Shown here piece after piece: positions 44,335 to 53,375 of a stretch of 64,000 bases of DNA; position 1 is the stretch's first letter; every line of letters begins with the position of its first letter. Under the pieces are notes generated by a model, which made no database searches, was not told the origin of the DNA, and saw only the letters and a program-made list of their open reading frames with translations. The stretch is from Aquificaceae bacterium (lineage in GTDB: Bacteria > Aquificota > Aquificia > Aquificales > Aquificaceae), in contig JALSHV010000006.1 of assembly GCA_026981975.1 (NCBI GenBank), forward strand, positions 1 to 64,000, in the 5' to 3' direction. Made by a program: the position numbers and the translations under genes.

Positions 44335-45660
44335 TCAAAATGTTAACAATTTTGTAAAATTATCAACAACTTCTTTTAAATCTTCAAAGAAGCGAGGATA
44401 TGAGATTTCTACACAAAGCGGATTGTCTATTACCGTTTCTCCCTCTGCCAAAAGCCCCGCTACGGTGAAAGCCATAGCAATTCTATGATCTCCGTAGGTT
44501 CTTATATAACCGCCCCGTAGCTTTCTTCCTCCTTCTATTAAAAAGCCATCTTCCAGTTCTTCTACTCTCACTCCCATAGTCTTTAGGTTTTCCACAATAG
44601 CTTTTATCCTATCACTCTCCTTTACCCTGAGTTCGGCAGCACCTCTTACTTCAGAGATACCTTCCGCAAGAGCCATTATTACAGCCAGTATGGGAATTTC
44701 GTCTATAAGAGTGGGTATTTCATAAGGCTTGATCTTTACCGCTTTTAACCTTTTTCCTGCAATAACTTTTATATCTGCTACGGGTTCTCCGGAGAATTCT
44801 CTTTCATTTTCATAAGTTATTTCTCCTCCCATCTCCCTTATTTTTCTGTAAAAACCATCACGTGTAGGGTTGATAAGGACATCTTTTAAAATTATTTCTC
44901 CCTTCGGAGCTAGTAAAGTAAGTGCGCAGAAGAAAGCAGCTGATGAGGGATCTGCAGGACAGAAAATCTCCCTTCCAACTAGTTGATCCGTAGGTTTTAC
45001 CTTTACTGTGCGACCTTTCTCCGAAGGTATTTCTATCAAATCCGCACCAAAGAATTTAAGCATTCTTTCTGTATGATCTCTTGAAAGTAAAGGTTCGGTT
45101 ACTTCTGTTATACCTTCCGCTTTTATTCCCGCAAGCAGTAAAGCAGATTTAACCTGAGCGGAGGATTTTTTGTTAAAAAAGGAAATAGCCTTCAGTTTAC
45201 CGCCTTTTATCCCTGCGGGTAGCTTATTTCCTCTTTCCCTGCCTTCTATATAAGCTCCCATTTCTCTGAGAGGAGAAACCACTCTCAACATGGGCCTCTC
45301 TCTGAGACTTCTATCTCCTGTTAGGACACTGAAAAAAGGTTGAGTTGATAAGACTCCCAAAATTAAACGGGCGGTAGTTCCCGAATTTCCAGCGTTCAGA
45401 ATGTCTTGAGGTTCTTCAAATGTGTAATTCCTGCCTTTAATCCTAAGTAAACCTTTACTATAGTGTGCCTTAGTTCCTAAGGATCTCACAATACGAAGAG
45501 TAGATTTGGTATCTGCTGCTTCAAGCCAATTATGGACAACGGTTTCCCCTGAAGCTATAGCTCCGAGGATTACAGCTCTGTGAGAAATTGACTTGTCTGA
45601 AGGGACTCTTAATACACCTTCTACCCTTTTGAGTTTTCCTTTTATTTTCAATTTTCTCAT
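44335..45660 (-). CDS. aroA: 3-phosphoshikimate 1-carboxyvinyltransferase (EPSP synthase)
   Basis: The 441-residue enzyme has the N-terminal PSDKSISHRA, the signature LNAGNSGTTARL, GDRSLRERPM, KSAQVKSALLLAG and RVKESDRI. It joins PEP to shikimate 3-phosphate. The start overlaps tyrA by 4 nt, giving an aromatic amino acid pair. The last codons overlap a palindrome upstream of glnB. Confidence 0.96.
   Translation of the reverse strand: MRKLKIKGKLKRVEGVLRVPSDKSISHRAVILGAIASGETVVHNWLEAADTKSTLRIVRSLGTKAHYSKGLLRIKGRNYTFEEPQDILNAGNSGTTARLILGVLSTQPFFSVLTGDRSLRERPMLRVVSPLREMGAYIEGRERGNKLPAGIKGGKLKAISFFNKKSSAQVKSALLLAGIKAEGITEVTEPLLSRDHTERMLKFFGADLIEIPSEKGRTVKVKPTDQLVGREIFCPADPSSAAFFCALTLLAPKGEIILKDVLINPTRDGFYRKIREMGGEITYENEREFSGEPVADIKVIAGKRLKAVKIKPYEIPTLIDEIPILAVIMALAEGISEVRGAAELRVKESDRIKAIVENLKTMGVRVEELEDGFLIEGGRKLRGGYIRTYGDHRIAMAFTVAGLLAEGETVIDNPLCVEISYPRFFEDLKEVVDNFTKLLTF
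44336..44354. promoter_or_regulatory. near-perfect palindrome about 107 bp upstream of the glnB start point
   Basis: CAAAATGTTAACAATTTTG is an inverted repeat with a single-base slip at the centre, overlapping the aroA stop codon. Its position relative to the sigma-54 promoter (centre near -107) is what is usual for an enhancer-binding protein site. AT-rich composition makes chance possible. Confidence 0.35.
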
Positions 45661-46505
45661 TTTAAACTTACTCTTCTGGTCTTTGCTTTTTGAAGGTATT
45701 CTGTTAACTTTTCCCTTTCTTCTTTTTCTATTAACTCTTCCAACTTTGCAAGGGATTCTTTATAAACACGTAAGGTTTTAAGTAAATTTTCTTTATTTTC
45801 AAGGAAAATATCTCTCCACATTATCGGATCGCTTGCTGCTATACGGGTAAAGTCTTTAAAACCAGCACCTGAGTATCTGAAGAGATCGGTAGTATTGGAC
45901 ATTTTATCTATAGCATCAATGAGGGCAAAAGCTACCGCATGAGGCACATGGGAAACCGCTCCGAAAATCCAGTCGTGAAGTGTAGGATCCATAAATTCCA
46001 AAACACCACCTGTTCTTTCCCAAAGAAAGGCAATTTTTTCCAGAGCTTTGGTATCTGTTTTATCTGTAGGAGTTAGTATTATTTTCTTTCCTTCAAATAG
46101 ATCAGCTCTACTGTGGATAACTCCTGATTTTTCTGTTCCTGCTATGGGATGACTTCCCACGTATAGATTCCCTAAGATCCTCTGAAGATCGTAAACAAGT
46201 TTCCCTTTTACACTCCCGAGATCCGTTATGACGGTATTATTGCCAATCAGAGGTTTTATTTTTTTCGCTATACTTCTAAAAGTTCCTACGGGTGATGCCA
46301 AAACCACTGTATCGGGTTTGAAAACGGTAACATCTTCAAGTCTTACACTTCCCTCCGATATAACCCCTAAGTGCTTTGCTTCTTTTACAATTTCTTCCTT
46401 TATGTCTATACCGTAAATATTTCCTTTATAACCGTTCTTTTGAAGAGCCAAGGAAAAAGAACCGCCCATAAAACCAACACCTATTATTAAAAGACTTTCC
46501 TGCAT
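45657..46505 (-). CDS. tyrA: prephenate dehydrogenase
   Basis: The 282-residue NAD(P)-dependent enzyme leads to tyrosine. It has the Rossmann motif GVGFMGGS, LASPVG, DLGSVKG, GSHPIAGTEKSGV and the catalytic-region SHVPHAVAFALI. No chorismate mutase or ACT domain is attached. ATG at 46505 (MQESLLIIGVG) is preferred to 46523, which gives an unusual extension; a TTATCAT box lies between the two. Confidence 0.92.
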   Translation of the reverse strand: MQESLLIIGVGFMGGSFSLALQKNGYKGNIYGIDIKEEIVKEAKHLGVISEGSVRLEDVTVFKPDTVVLASPVGTFRSIAKKIKPLIGNNTVITDLGSVKGKLVYDLQRILGNLYVGSHPIAGTEKSGVIHSRADLFEGKKIILTPTDKTDTKALEKIAFLWERTGGVLEFMDPTLHDWIFGAVSHVPHAVAFALIDAIDKMSNTTDLFRYSGAGFKDFTRIAASDPIMWRDIFLENKENLLKTLRVYKESLAKLEELIEKEEREKLTEYLQKAKTRRVSLK

Positions 46506-46556
46506 GTGGAGAAATGATAACATATACTTTCATGATAGCTTCTGCGGAGGTTAGAA

Positions 46557-47726
46557 ATGACCTTTGAAATTGCTAAGAGATTAAAACTTTTACCTCCCTA
46601 CCTTTTTGCAGAGCTTGATAAAAAGAAAAGAAAAAAACAAGAAGAGGGAGTAGATGTTATAGATCTCGGTGTCGGTGATCCTGATTTACCCACCCCGGAG
46701 CCTATAGTTGAAGCTCTTATAGAAGCTTCTAAGAATCCCGAAAATCACAAGTATCCTTCTTATGTTGGTATGAAAGCTTTCAGAGAAGCTGTTTCTCGCT
46801 GGTATAAAAGAAGATTCGGTGTAGAACTAGACCCTGAAGGAGAAGTCATAGCTCTTATAGGTTCAAAAGAAGGCATAGCTCATTTTCCTTTCGCTTTTGT
46901 CAATCCCGGTGACGTGGTTTTATGCCCGGATCCCGCTTATCCTGTTTACAGGACAGGAACAATACTGGCAGGAGGTGAACCTTATCCTTTGCCGTTGAAG
47001 AAAGAGAACGATTTTCTTCCTAACTTAGGAAGTATTCCAAAAAATATACTGGATAGAGCTAAAATAATATGGATCAACTATCCCAATAATCCCACCTCTG
47101 CAGATGCGACGGAGGACTTTTACAGGGAACTTATAAAATGGGCGAAGAAGCATAGGATAATTGTCGCTTCTGATAATGCTTATTCCGAAATATACACAGG
47201 TGAAAGGAAGCCTTTGTCCTTGCTTCAAATAGAAGGGGCTAAGGAAATAGCCATAGAATTTCATTCCCTTTCAAAAACTTACAATATGACAGGTTGGCGT
47301 ATAGGTATGGCTGTGGGAAATGAAGAGCTTATAAAGGCACTTGGGAATGTAAAAACTAATATAGATTCCGGACAGTTTAACGCAGTCCAGCAGGCAGCTA
47401 TAACAGCTCTGAATCTTCCGCAGAGAGAATTAGACAAGCTCAGAGAAGTTTACAGAAAAAGAAGGGAGGTTATGACTTCTGTGCTAAGAAAAATAGGATT
47501 AAAACCCTTTGAATCCGATGTTACTTTTTACGTATGGACAGAAGTTCCGCAGGGATACAGTTCTGCACAATTTGTAAGTAAACTTATAGAAGAGGTGGGT
47601 GTGGTCTGCACACCGGGAAGCGGTTTTGGGTCTGCTGGAGAAGGCTTTTTCAGAATCTCTTTAACAGTTCCTACAAAAAGGCTTGAAGAAGCGGCAAGAA
47701 GAATAGAATCTCTCAATATACTATGA
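46557..47726 (+). CDS. dapL: LL-diaminopimelate aminotransferase
   Basis: The 389-residue fold-type I aminotransferase has LGVGDPDLPTP, NYPNNPTSA, the PLP lysine in SLSKTYNMTGWR and GFGSAGEGFFRISL. These fit DapL, which converts tetrahydrodipicolinate to LL-DAP in one step for lysine and peptidoglycan, better than AspC. Shine-Dalgarno GGAGGT is 6 bases upstream. It overlaps the next gene by 4 nt. Confidence 0.87.
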   Translation: MTFEIAKRLKLLPPYLFAELDKKKRKKQEEGVDVIDLGVGDPDLPTPEPIVEALIEASKNPENHKYPSYVGMKAFREAVSRWYKRRFGVELDPEGEVIALIGSKEGIAHFPFAFVNPGDVVLCPDPAYPVYRTGTILAGGEPYPLPLKKENDFLPNLGSIPKNILDRAKIIWINYPNNPTSADATEDFYRELIKWAKKHRIIVASDNAYSEIYTGERKPLSLLQIEGAKEIAIEFHSLSKTYNMTGWRIGMAVGNEELIKALGNVKTNIDSGQFNAVQQAAITALNLPQRELDKLREVYRKRREVMTSVLRKIGLKPFESDVTFYVWTEVPQGYSSAQFVSKLIEEVGVVCTPGSGFGSAGEGFFRISLTVPTKRLEEAARRIESLNIL

Positions 47727-49003
47727 GATTCCGTGATGTTGATTTGCTTCAGATAAGTATTTGTATCCCAACGGTTCCTTACGATCTTAGTATAAAGGAA
47801 CTAAGGGGCGTTTTTGAAGAGCTTAAGATATACAAGTATTTAACAGTCTTGAAGAATAACACACCCATAGGTATTGTTTACAGAGATCAAGTAGAAAAAG
47901 TTTCTAACGATAAATTAACAGCGGGAGAAGTGACAAGTCTGTGCTGTCGGTTGAGAAATACTTCTGTAAGGTGGGAAAGTATTGTTGGTATTTTTGAATT
48001 ACTTCCTCTTGAGAGAGAACCGGTAATAGTCACGGATAAAAAAGGAACATACTTGGGAATTTTAACCTACGATACGGTTCTTCACTTCATAAGCCATCAC
48101 AGGGAACACGTTCTTCCTGTAATACAAAGGGTTCATACGAGTTTGGGTAAAGAAGAACATCTGTGTATTTTTGGACTGAAGAATGTAGATAAATTCAGAG
48201 AGATTTTTGGTCCCGAAAAGGCGGGAAGCCTATACAAAATGCTGATGGAAAATATAAAAGATATTCTCAAAGGGGAAATGTCTGGAGTTCCGGAAAGGGA
48301 AGAGTTATGGATTTTGAGTTCCGTTGCACCTTCAAAGGAAGATATAAAAGAACTTTTCAAAGAATTTTACAGAGAATACAGCCTTCTTTTTTCTGAACCC
48401 TTTGAAGTTCATATATACGGATTTTGTGTAAATCTCGCTTTTGTAAATTCTCAAGAAAAACTTTATCAACTGAACGAGGAATTAAGAAATAGAGTTAAGA
48501 AGATAGAAGGCTCTGTTTTCATAGTTCACGGACTTCAACCCACACTTATACTTCACGATCCTAAGCGCCAGAAACTTATAACCAATATAAAGAGGAGGAT
48601 TTTAGATAACCTGCGGGATATTGTAGAACACGTAAGAGCTACACCGCGGGAGATGTGGGAATACGTCCTATACGATATGTTTGATAAATACCCTTACTTT
48701 GAACTCTTCTACATAATGGGGGAAAGAGGGCTTCAGATTACCAACAACATAGTTAATCCTAAGGCGGATTACGTAATAGTTCAGGGTAAGAAGGGAAGTG
48801 ATAGAAGTGAAAAACCTTACTTTAGAAGAGCTTTGATGGAAGGAATTTTTATATCGGAAGTGTATCTTTCCAAAGCTACAGATGATTTCTGTATAACCGT
48901 TTCTGCAAGATTTTCCTATGAAGGTAAAACTTACGTTCTTGCAGGGGATATAAACTTCAAACAAATTCATAAACTAATCCGGACCTATAAAGAAATAGCC
49001 TAA
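47723..49003 (+). CDS. soluble CBS / PDC-like sensor protein of unknown function
   Basis: The 426-residue protein has no signal or membrane helix. Residues 1-135 look like a CBS pair (LTVLKNNTPIGIVYRDQV and PVIVTDKKGTYLGILTYDTV). Residues about 140-290 resemble a GGDEF fold without its active-site motif (FGLKNVDKFREIFGPEKAG is in the place of DIDxFKxxND). Residues about 300-426 resemble a PDC/dCache sensor (RSEKPYFRRALMEG, ISEVYLSKATDDFCITVSARF, LAGDINF). PDC domains are usually periplasmic; here the protein appears cytoplasmic. Domain calls are by eye. Coupled to dapL by ATGA overlap. Confidence 0.6.
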   Translation: MRFRDVDLLQISICIPTVPYDLSIKELRGVFEELKIYKYLTVLKNNTPIGIVYRDQVEKVSNDKLTAGEVTSLCCRLRNTSVRWESIVGIFELLPLEREPVIVTDKKGTYLGILTYDTVLHFISHHREHVLPVIQRVHTSLGKEEHLCIFGLKNVDKFREIFGPEKAGSLYKMLMENIKDILKGEMSGVPEREELWILSSVAPSKEDIKELFKEFYREYSLLFSEPFEVHIYGFCVNLAFVNSQEKLYQLNEELRNRVKKIEGSVFIVHGLQPTLILHDPKRQKLITNIKRRILDNLRDIVEHVRATPREMWEYVLYDMFDKYPYFELFYIMGERGLQITNNIVNPKADYVIVQGKKGSDRSEKPYFRRALMEGIFISEVYLSKATDDFCITVSARFSYEGKTYVLAGDINFKQIHKLIRTYKEIA

Positions 49004-49033
49004 TGAGTTCGGAATACCTAAAATTAAGAGATA

Positions 49034-50575
49034 ATGGAAAGGGATACTGCCTCAAAGCATACTCTTCATGGCTTGAACTTTTACCTTTCTTACTTTGACG
49101 ATATTGCATCACTCCTTCCAAAAGACGCTCACTGTTTTATTGTAGGAGGCTGGGTAAGAGACAGAATATTAGGAGAACCCATAGGCTATGACATAGATGT
49201 GGATCTTTTAGTGACTTGTGATCCTGCGGATATAGCTTATAGATTTGCTCAACTAACGGGAGGACATTTTTTCGTTTTTGAGAAAAAAAGGTTTCTTCTC
49301 AGGCGATCTGTTGTGGCAAGTGTAGTTATTCACATTCCTCCTTACCGTTATAGATTTGACTTCTCCCAACTTAAAGGAAAGAACCTTGAAAAAGCTCTTG
49401 AGAAAGATTTAAAAGATAGGGACTTTACCATCAATGCTATGGCTGTTAATATGGACGATGTTCTCAGTATAGGAGCGAAGCAAACGTTTGTATTTGATCC
49501 CACTGGAGGAATGAAGGATCTGGAAAAAGGTATTTTAAGACCTATTTCCTTTAAAAATTTGAAAAGTGATCCTGTTAGGATTTTAAGGGGATACAGATTG
49601 GCAGTTGAAAAAGATCTTGAACTCACATCTGAGTTTACACAGTTTGTAGAAAGAAACAAAAATTTGATACTAAAATCCCCGCCTGAGAGAATAACCTATG
49701 AGCTTTTTAAGATTATAAGAAATCCTTCCAGTGCTCCTGTATTAAGGCGACTGAGTAAGGTATCTATTTTAGAAACCATAGTTCCGGAGTTTGCACAGCT
49801 AAAAAAAATAGAAGACCAAGGGAAAAATCACATTTATTCTCTTGAAGAACATACATTTAAAACCTTAGAAGAGCTGGAGAGAATACTAAGAAGTGAAGTT
49901 GGTATTCCCTTCTCTGAGATTTTTGAAAAAATAGGGAAAACAAGATTCCTTGGAGAGTTTACAGATATAGAGTTGTTAAAATGGGCTGCTTTGTTCCACG
50001 ATATAGGTAAGCCGGCAACCTTTGAAATCAAGAAAGGAAAAATTACCTTTTACAATCACGATAAAGTAGGAGAAAAGATCTTTAAGGAAATAGGCATACG
50101 TCTTAGATGGGGAGAAAAAGCTACAAAGTTTACGGCAAAACTTATTAGATACCATCTCAGACTGTTCTATTTAAGAGAATCCTTATTTAAAGGGGAACTC
50201 AAGCGCAAGGGTATGATTAAATTCTGGAGAGAATGTTCTGATATAGCTTACCATTTGTTCTTACTTTCCGTTGCCGATGCCCGAGCTTCTGGAGATTCAC
50301 AAGAGGAAATTAACGCTTTGGGAGATCTCATAAGGAAGCTGGAAAACTTCAAGGAAAAAGAACTAAAAGAGGACGGTGTTAAAGCTCTTCTTAACGGGAA
50401 GGAGATAATGGCTATTTTAGGAATCCCGCCGGGTAAAGTTGTAGGGGAGCTTAAAAGAAGACTTGAAGAGGCTCAGCTGGAAAAAAGGGTAAGGACAAAA
50501 GAAGAAGCGGAAAAATTTATAAAGAGTGAATACCTTAAAATATCCTCTTCAGAAAACTCATTAAAAGCTTGTTGA
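49034..50575 (+). CDS. class II tRNA nucleotidyltransferase / poly(A) polymerase-family protein with HD domain
   Basis: The 513-residue protein has the class II head motif [10 protein letters not shown] with the DxD metal pair in [21 protein letters not shown] and [13 protein letters not shown], then an HD domain ([17 protein letters not shown]) and a C-terminal helical tail. In Aquifex aeolicus CCA addition is divided between separate CC-adding and A-adding enzymes, so this could be either. tRNAs in this window lack encoded CCA, consistent with need for the activity. Its last 41 nt overlap a convergent gene. Confidence 0.85.
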   Translation: MERDTASKHTLHGLNFYLSYFDDIASLLPKDAHCFIVGGWVRDRILGEPIGYDIDVDLLVTCDPADIAYRFAQLTGGHFFVFEKKRFLLRRSVVASVVIHIPPYRYRFDFSQLKGKNLEKALEKDLKDRDFTINAMAVNMDDVLSIGAKQTFVFDPTGGMKDLEKGILRPISFKNLKSDPVRILRGYRLAVEKDLELTSEFTQFVERNKNLILKSPPERITYELFKIIRNPSSAPVLRRLSKVSILETIVPEFAQLKKIEDQGKNHIYSLEEHTFKTLEELERILRSEVGIPFSEIFEKIGKTRFLGEFTDIELLKWAALFHDIGKPATFEIKKGKITFYNHDKVGEKIFKEIGIRLRWGEKATKFTAKLIRYHLRLFYLRESLFKGELKRKGMIKFWRECSDIAYHLFLLSVADARASGDSQEEINALGDLIRKLENFKEKELKEDGVKALLNGKEIMAILGIPPGKVVGELKRRLEEAQLEKRVRTKEEAEKFIKSEYLKISSSENSLKAC

Positions 50576-51293
50576 AAGCTTTTGGATTTTCAAAAGGAGG
50601 CAGGTGAGCGCAGTTTTCTAACTCTTTATACTCTGCACCTTTTATACCTTCTGCTATTTCTTTTACAACTTTTGGGGGTGTGATCTTGTCATCATCTTTC
50701 CCTGCTATTACAAGAACAGGAACATCTATAGAGGATAAAATCTCCCTGTTGTCTGGTCTTTCAGCAAGAGCTTTAAGGGTGTTAACTAATCCTTCTTCTG
50801 AAGCTCTTTCCATCATACAGCGGAGTTTTCTCATTTTCTTAGGATTTTCTTTGGTAACGGGTGATGTCTGATTTTCCAGCATAACGTTTATAAGAATTTC
50901 CTTCCCTTCTATTCTTATCTTTTCTATGAGTTCATACCTTGCTTTTCTGCTTTCTTGAGTATCTGCCTCCGCTCTTGTGGAAACTAACACCATTCCTTCT
51001 ATTAGATCTTTGTATCTTTTCCACATATCAAAGATGATATAGCCTCCCATACTTACTCCCACGGGAACTATCTTCTCTACACCGAAGGCGTCAATTTTAG
51101 ATACTACATAGTCAGTAAGGTTTTCTATATCAGGTTTCATACGACTAGGTGGTTCTTCCCCAAAGCCCGGATAGTCCAATGCTATGTAAGGTATGTTGTT
51201 TTCCTTCAAGAGTTTGAATTGTTCTGAAAACATATCAAAACACAGCGGAAAAGCGTGAAGAAATAAAACCGCTTTCGGTATATACACTTTCAT
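50535..51293 (-). CDS. alpha/beta hydrolase
   Basis: The 252-residue protein has [13 protein letters not shown] (HG-like oxyanion region), LDYPGFGE, nucleophile elbow GVSMGGY, an aspartate in GKDDDKI and the histidine in [10 protein letters not shown], a complete triad. It resembles the BioH/esterase/haloperoxidase branch. Substrate unknown. It follows purF with 1 nt spacing, and overlaps the nucleotidyltransferase gene by 41 nt at its 3' end. Confidence 0.78.
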   Translation of the reverse strand: MKVYIPKAVLFLHAFPLCFDMFSEQFKLLKENNIPYIALDYPGFGEEPPSRMKPDIENLTDYVVSKIDAFGVEKIVPVGVSMGGYIIFDMWKRYKDLIEGMVLVSTRAEADTQESRKARYELIEKIRIEGKEILINVMLENQTSPVTKENPKKMRKLRCMMERASEEGLVNTLKALAERPDNREILSSIDVPVLVIAGKDDDKITPPKVVKEIAEGIKGAEYKELENCAHLPPFENPKAFNKLLMSFLKRIF

Positions 51294-51294
51294 T

Positions 51295-52695
51295 TCACCT
51301 CCTCCTGCTTATGAGTATATTGTCCACAGCGGTGGGATATTCATTACTAAAGCAAGCATCACAAAAGTTCTTTTTCTTCGGAACACAGCTTCTTAATCCT
51401 TTAAGAGATAAATACCTTAGCGAATTTACTCCTATGAATTTTTCTATGTCTTTTAAACTCATTCTGTTAGCAATTAGTTCTTCACGCGTGGGTGTATCTA
51501 TACCGTAAAAGCAGGGTCCGATAACAGGCGGAGAAGCAATTCTCATGTGGATTTCCCTTGCACCAGCTCTTCTTAGCATGTTTACTATCCTTCGGGAAGT
51601 TGTTCCTCTTACAAGAGAGTCGTCTATAACTACTATTCGTCTGTTTTGAAGAACCGCTCTGTTAGGACTTAGCTTCATGAGAACTCTTAAATTTCTAAGC
51701 TCTTGTGTCGGTTCTATAAAACTCCTACCTACGTAGTGGTTTCTTATAAGACCCATTTCAAAGGGTATGCCTTTTTCTTCCGCATAGCCTAAGGCGGGAA
51801 CAACACCGGAATCTGGAACAGGTATAACTATGTCTGCGAAAATGTCATCTTCTCTTGCAAGCTGTCTTCCGAATTCCTTTCTTATTTCGTAGGTCCAGCT
51901 GTCAAATATAAAACTGTCTGGACGTGAAAAGTAAACGAACTCAAAAATACACAGTGCTTCTTTACTTTTCCTGTCAAAGGGAAAATAACTTCTTATACCA
52001 GTACTATCCACAACTACTACTTCACCGGGATTTATCTCCCTCCAAAATTCAGCTTCAAGTATATCAAAAGCACAGCTTTCTGAAGCAAAAAGAATAGTTT
52101 TCCCTTTTCTTCCCATACAAAGGGGACGAAAACCGAAGGGATCTCTACCCGCTATTAGCTTATCCTTCCAGAGTATTAAAAAACTGTAAGCTCCTTCAAG
52201 TTTTCTCAGTGTGTAGAAAAGTTTCGGCAGAAATTCTCTATCTCTTTCGTGAATATCAAGATAGGAAGGTAACAAGTCTTCTCCCTTATCAAGAAGAGCA
52301 AGGAACAGCTCTGTATCGGAGCTGTATTCAAAGGAAAATCCCTTATCTTCAAGTTCTTTTCGTAGGGTTATGTAGTTAACTATGTTTCCATTGTGAACCA
52401 CCGCTACATTACCTAAGGAGATTTCTCTTACTAAGGGTTGTGCGTTTCTTACTCCTGAATCCCCTGCTGTTGAGTATCTGACGTGAGCTATTGCTATATT
52501 TCCTTGAAGATAATCAAGATCTTCTTGTTTAATAGATTCCAGAACCCTACCCGCTTTTTTAACAGTTCTAATTTGATACCCATTTGAAGAACTTATCCCT
52601 ACACTTTCCTGTCCCCTGTGTTGAAGGGAGTAGATCTGTAAAAAAGCAAATTGAGAAGCGTAAGGGTTATTAAAAACACCTGCAATCCCGCACAT
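51295..52695 (-). CDS. purF: amidophosphoribosyltransferase with Fe-S type cysteines
   Basis: The 466-residue enzyme carries out the first step of purine synthesis. Translation begins MCGIAGVF, so Cys2 becomes the N-terminal nucleophile simply by Met removal, without a propeptide. The phosphoribosyl site reads VVIDDSLVRGTT. Four cysteines equivalent to the [4Fe-4S] ligands of the Bacillus enzyme are present (C249, C395, C445, C448). Family members with this cluster are often oxygen sensitive. Confidence 0.95.
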   Translation of the reverse strand: MCGIAGVFNNPYASQFAFLQIYSLQHRGQESVGISSSNGYQIRTVKKAGRVLESIKQEDLDYLQGNIAIAHVRYSTAGDSGVRNAQPLVREISLGNVAVVHNGNIVNYITLRKELEDKGFSFEYSSDTELFLALLDKGEDLLPSYLDIHERDREFLPKLFYTLRKLEGAYSFLILWKDKLIAGRDPFGFRPLCMGRKGKTILFASESCAFDILEAEFWREINPGEVVVVDSTGIRSYFPFDRKSKEALCIFEFVYFSRPDSFIFDSWTYEIRKEFGRQLAREDDIFADIVIPVPDSGVVPALGYAEEKGIPFEMGLIRNHYVGRSFIEPTQELRNLRVLMKLSPNRAVLQNRRIVVIDDSLVRGTTSRRIVNMLRRAGAREIHMRIASPPVIGPCFYGIDTPTREELIANRMSLKDIEKFIGVNSLRYLSLKGLRSCVPKKKNFCDACFSNEYPTAVDNILISRRR

Positions 52696-52718
52696 GACAC
52701 AGAATTTAAATATAAAAC

Positions 52719-53375
52719 TTATCTGATTTGTATTCTAAGAGATTGTAACTTTCCGCTTAAACTTACATTTCCCAAACTTCCCTTAAAAGAAGCGTTTACT
52801 TCCGTTTCAAGGGGGTTGTATTTATTCAGCTTAAATCTGCCGTTTCCTGTAAAATCCGCACCTGCGTATGTGATTTTTCCCCTGAACTCTTTCCCGACAA
52901 ACTTAAGTTCAACTTTTTCAGCATTAAAATTTTTAATATTAATATTCTTAAGAACTATATTGCCTTTTATGCCTTCGTTTATCTTAAGTTTACCTGATAA
53001 GTATTTCACGTCTGAAAGACACGAGAAATTCTCTGCTTGCAGATTAATTGTTCCTGTTAAGTTTATAACAGTTTCTAAAAATCCTTTTTTACAAACAGCT
53101 TTAAGATAAAGAGAAAAAGGTTTAAATTCAGCTGTTATTTTTTCAAAACTACCAAGTTCACGGTTTTTAAAGAAAAGTTTTGTATTTTCAGTAATGATTT
53201 TTAAGGGGGTTTCTTCTACCTTAGAAGCTATGAGATGTATGTTTTTTTCTCTCAACACTCTATCTACAAAGATCCCTTTCGGAAAGGAATAAAGAACAAT
53301 TACCAAAATTATCAGCAAAGATAATACAAATACTGTTATAAGCTTAAAAATATTCTTCTTCTTCGGAATCTTCAT
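52719..53375 (-). CDS. gspN: type II secretion GspN-like protein
   Basis: The 218-residue protein has one N-terminal membrane helix (about 11-32) followed by a beta-rich periplasmic domain with repeats of NxGNVSLSG-like strands at the end, as in GspN/AsmA-like proteins. It overlaps the end of gspD by 32 nt, which supports a role in the same secretion system. The other gsp genes are not in the window. Confidence 0.6.
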   Translation of the reverse strand: MKIPKKKNIFKLITVFVLSLLIILVIVLYSFPKGIFVDRVLREKNIHLIASKVEETPLKIITENTKLFFKNRELGSFEKITAEFKPFSLYLKAVCKKGFLETVINLTGTINLQAENFSCLSDVKYLSGKLKINEGIKGNIVLKNINIKNFNAEKVELKFVGKEFRGKITYAGADFTGNGRFKLNKYNPLETEVNASFKGSLGNVSLSGKLQSLRIQIR

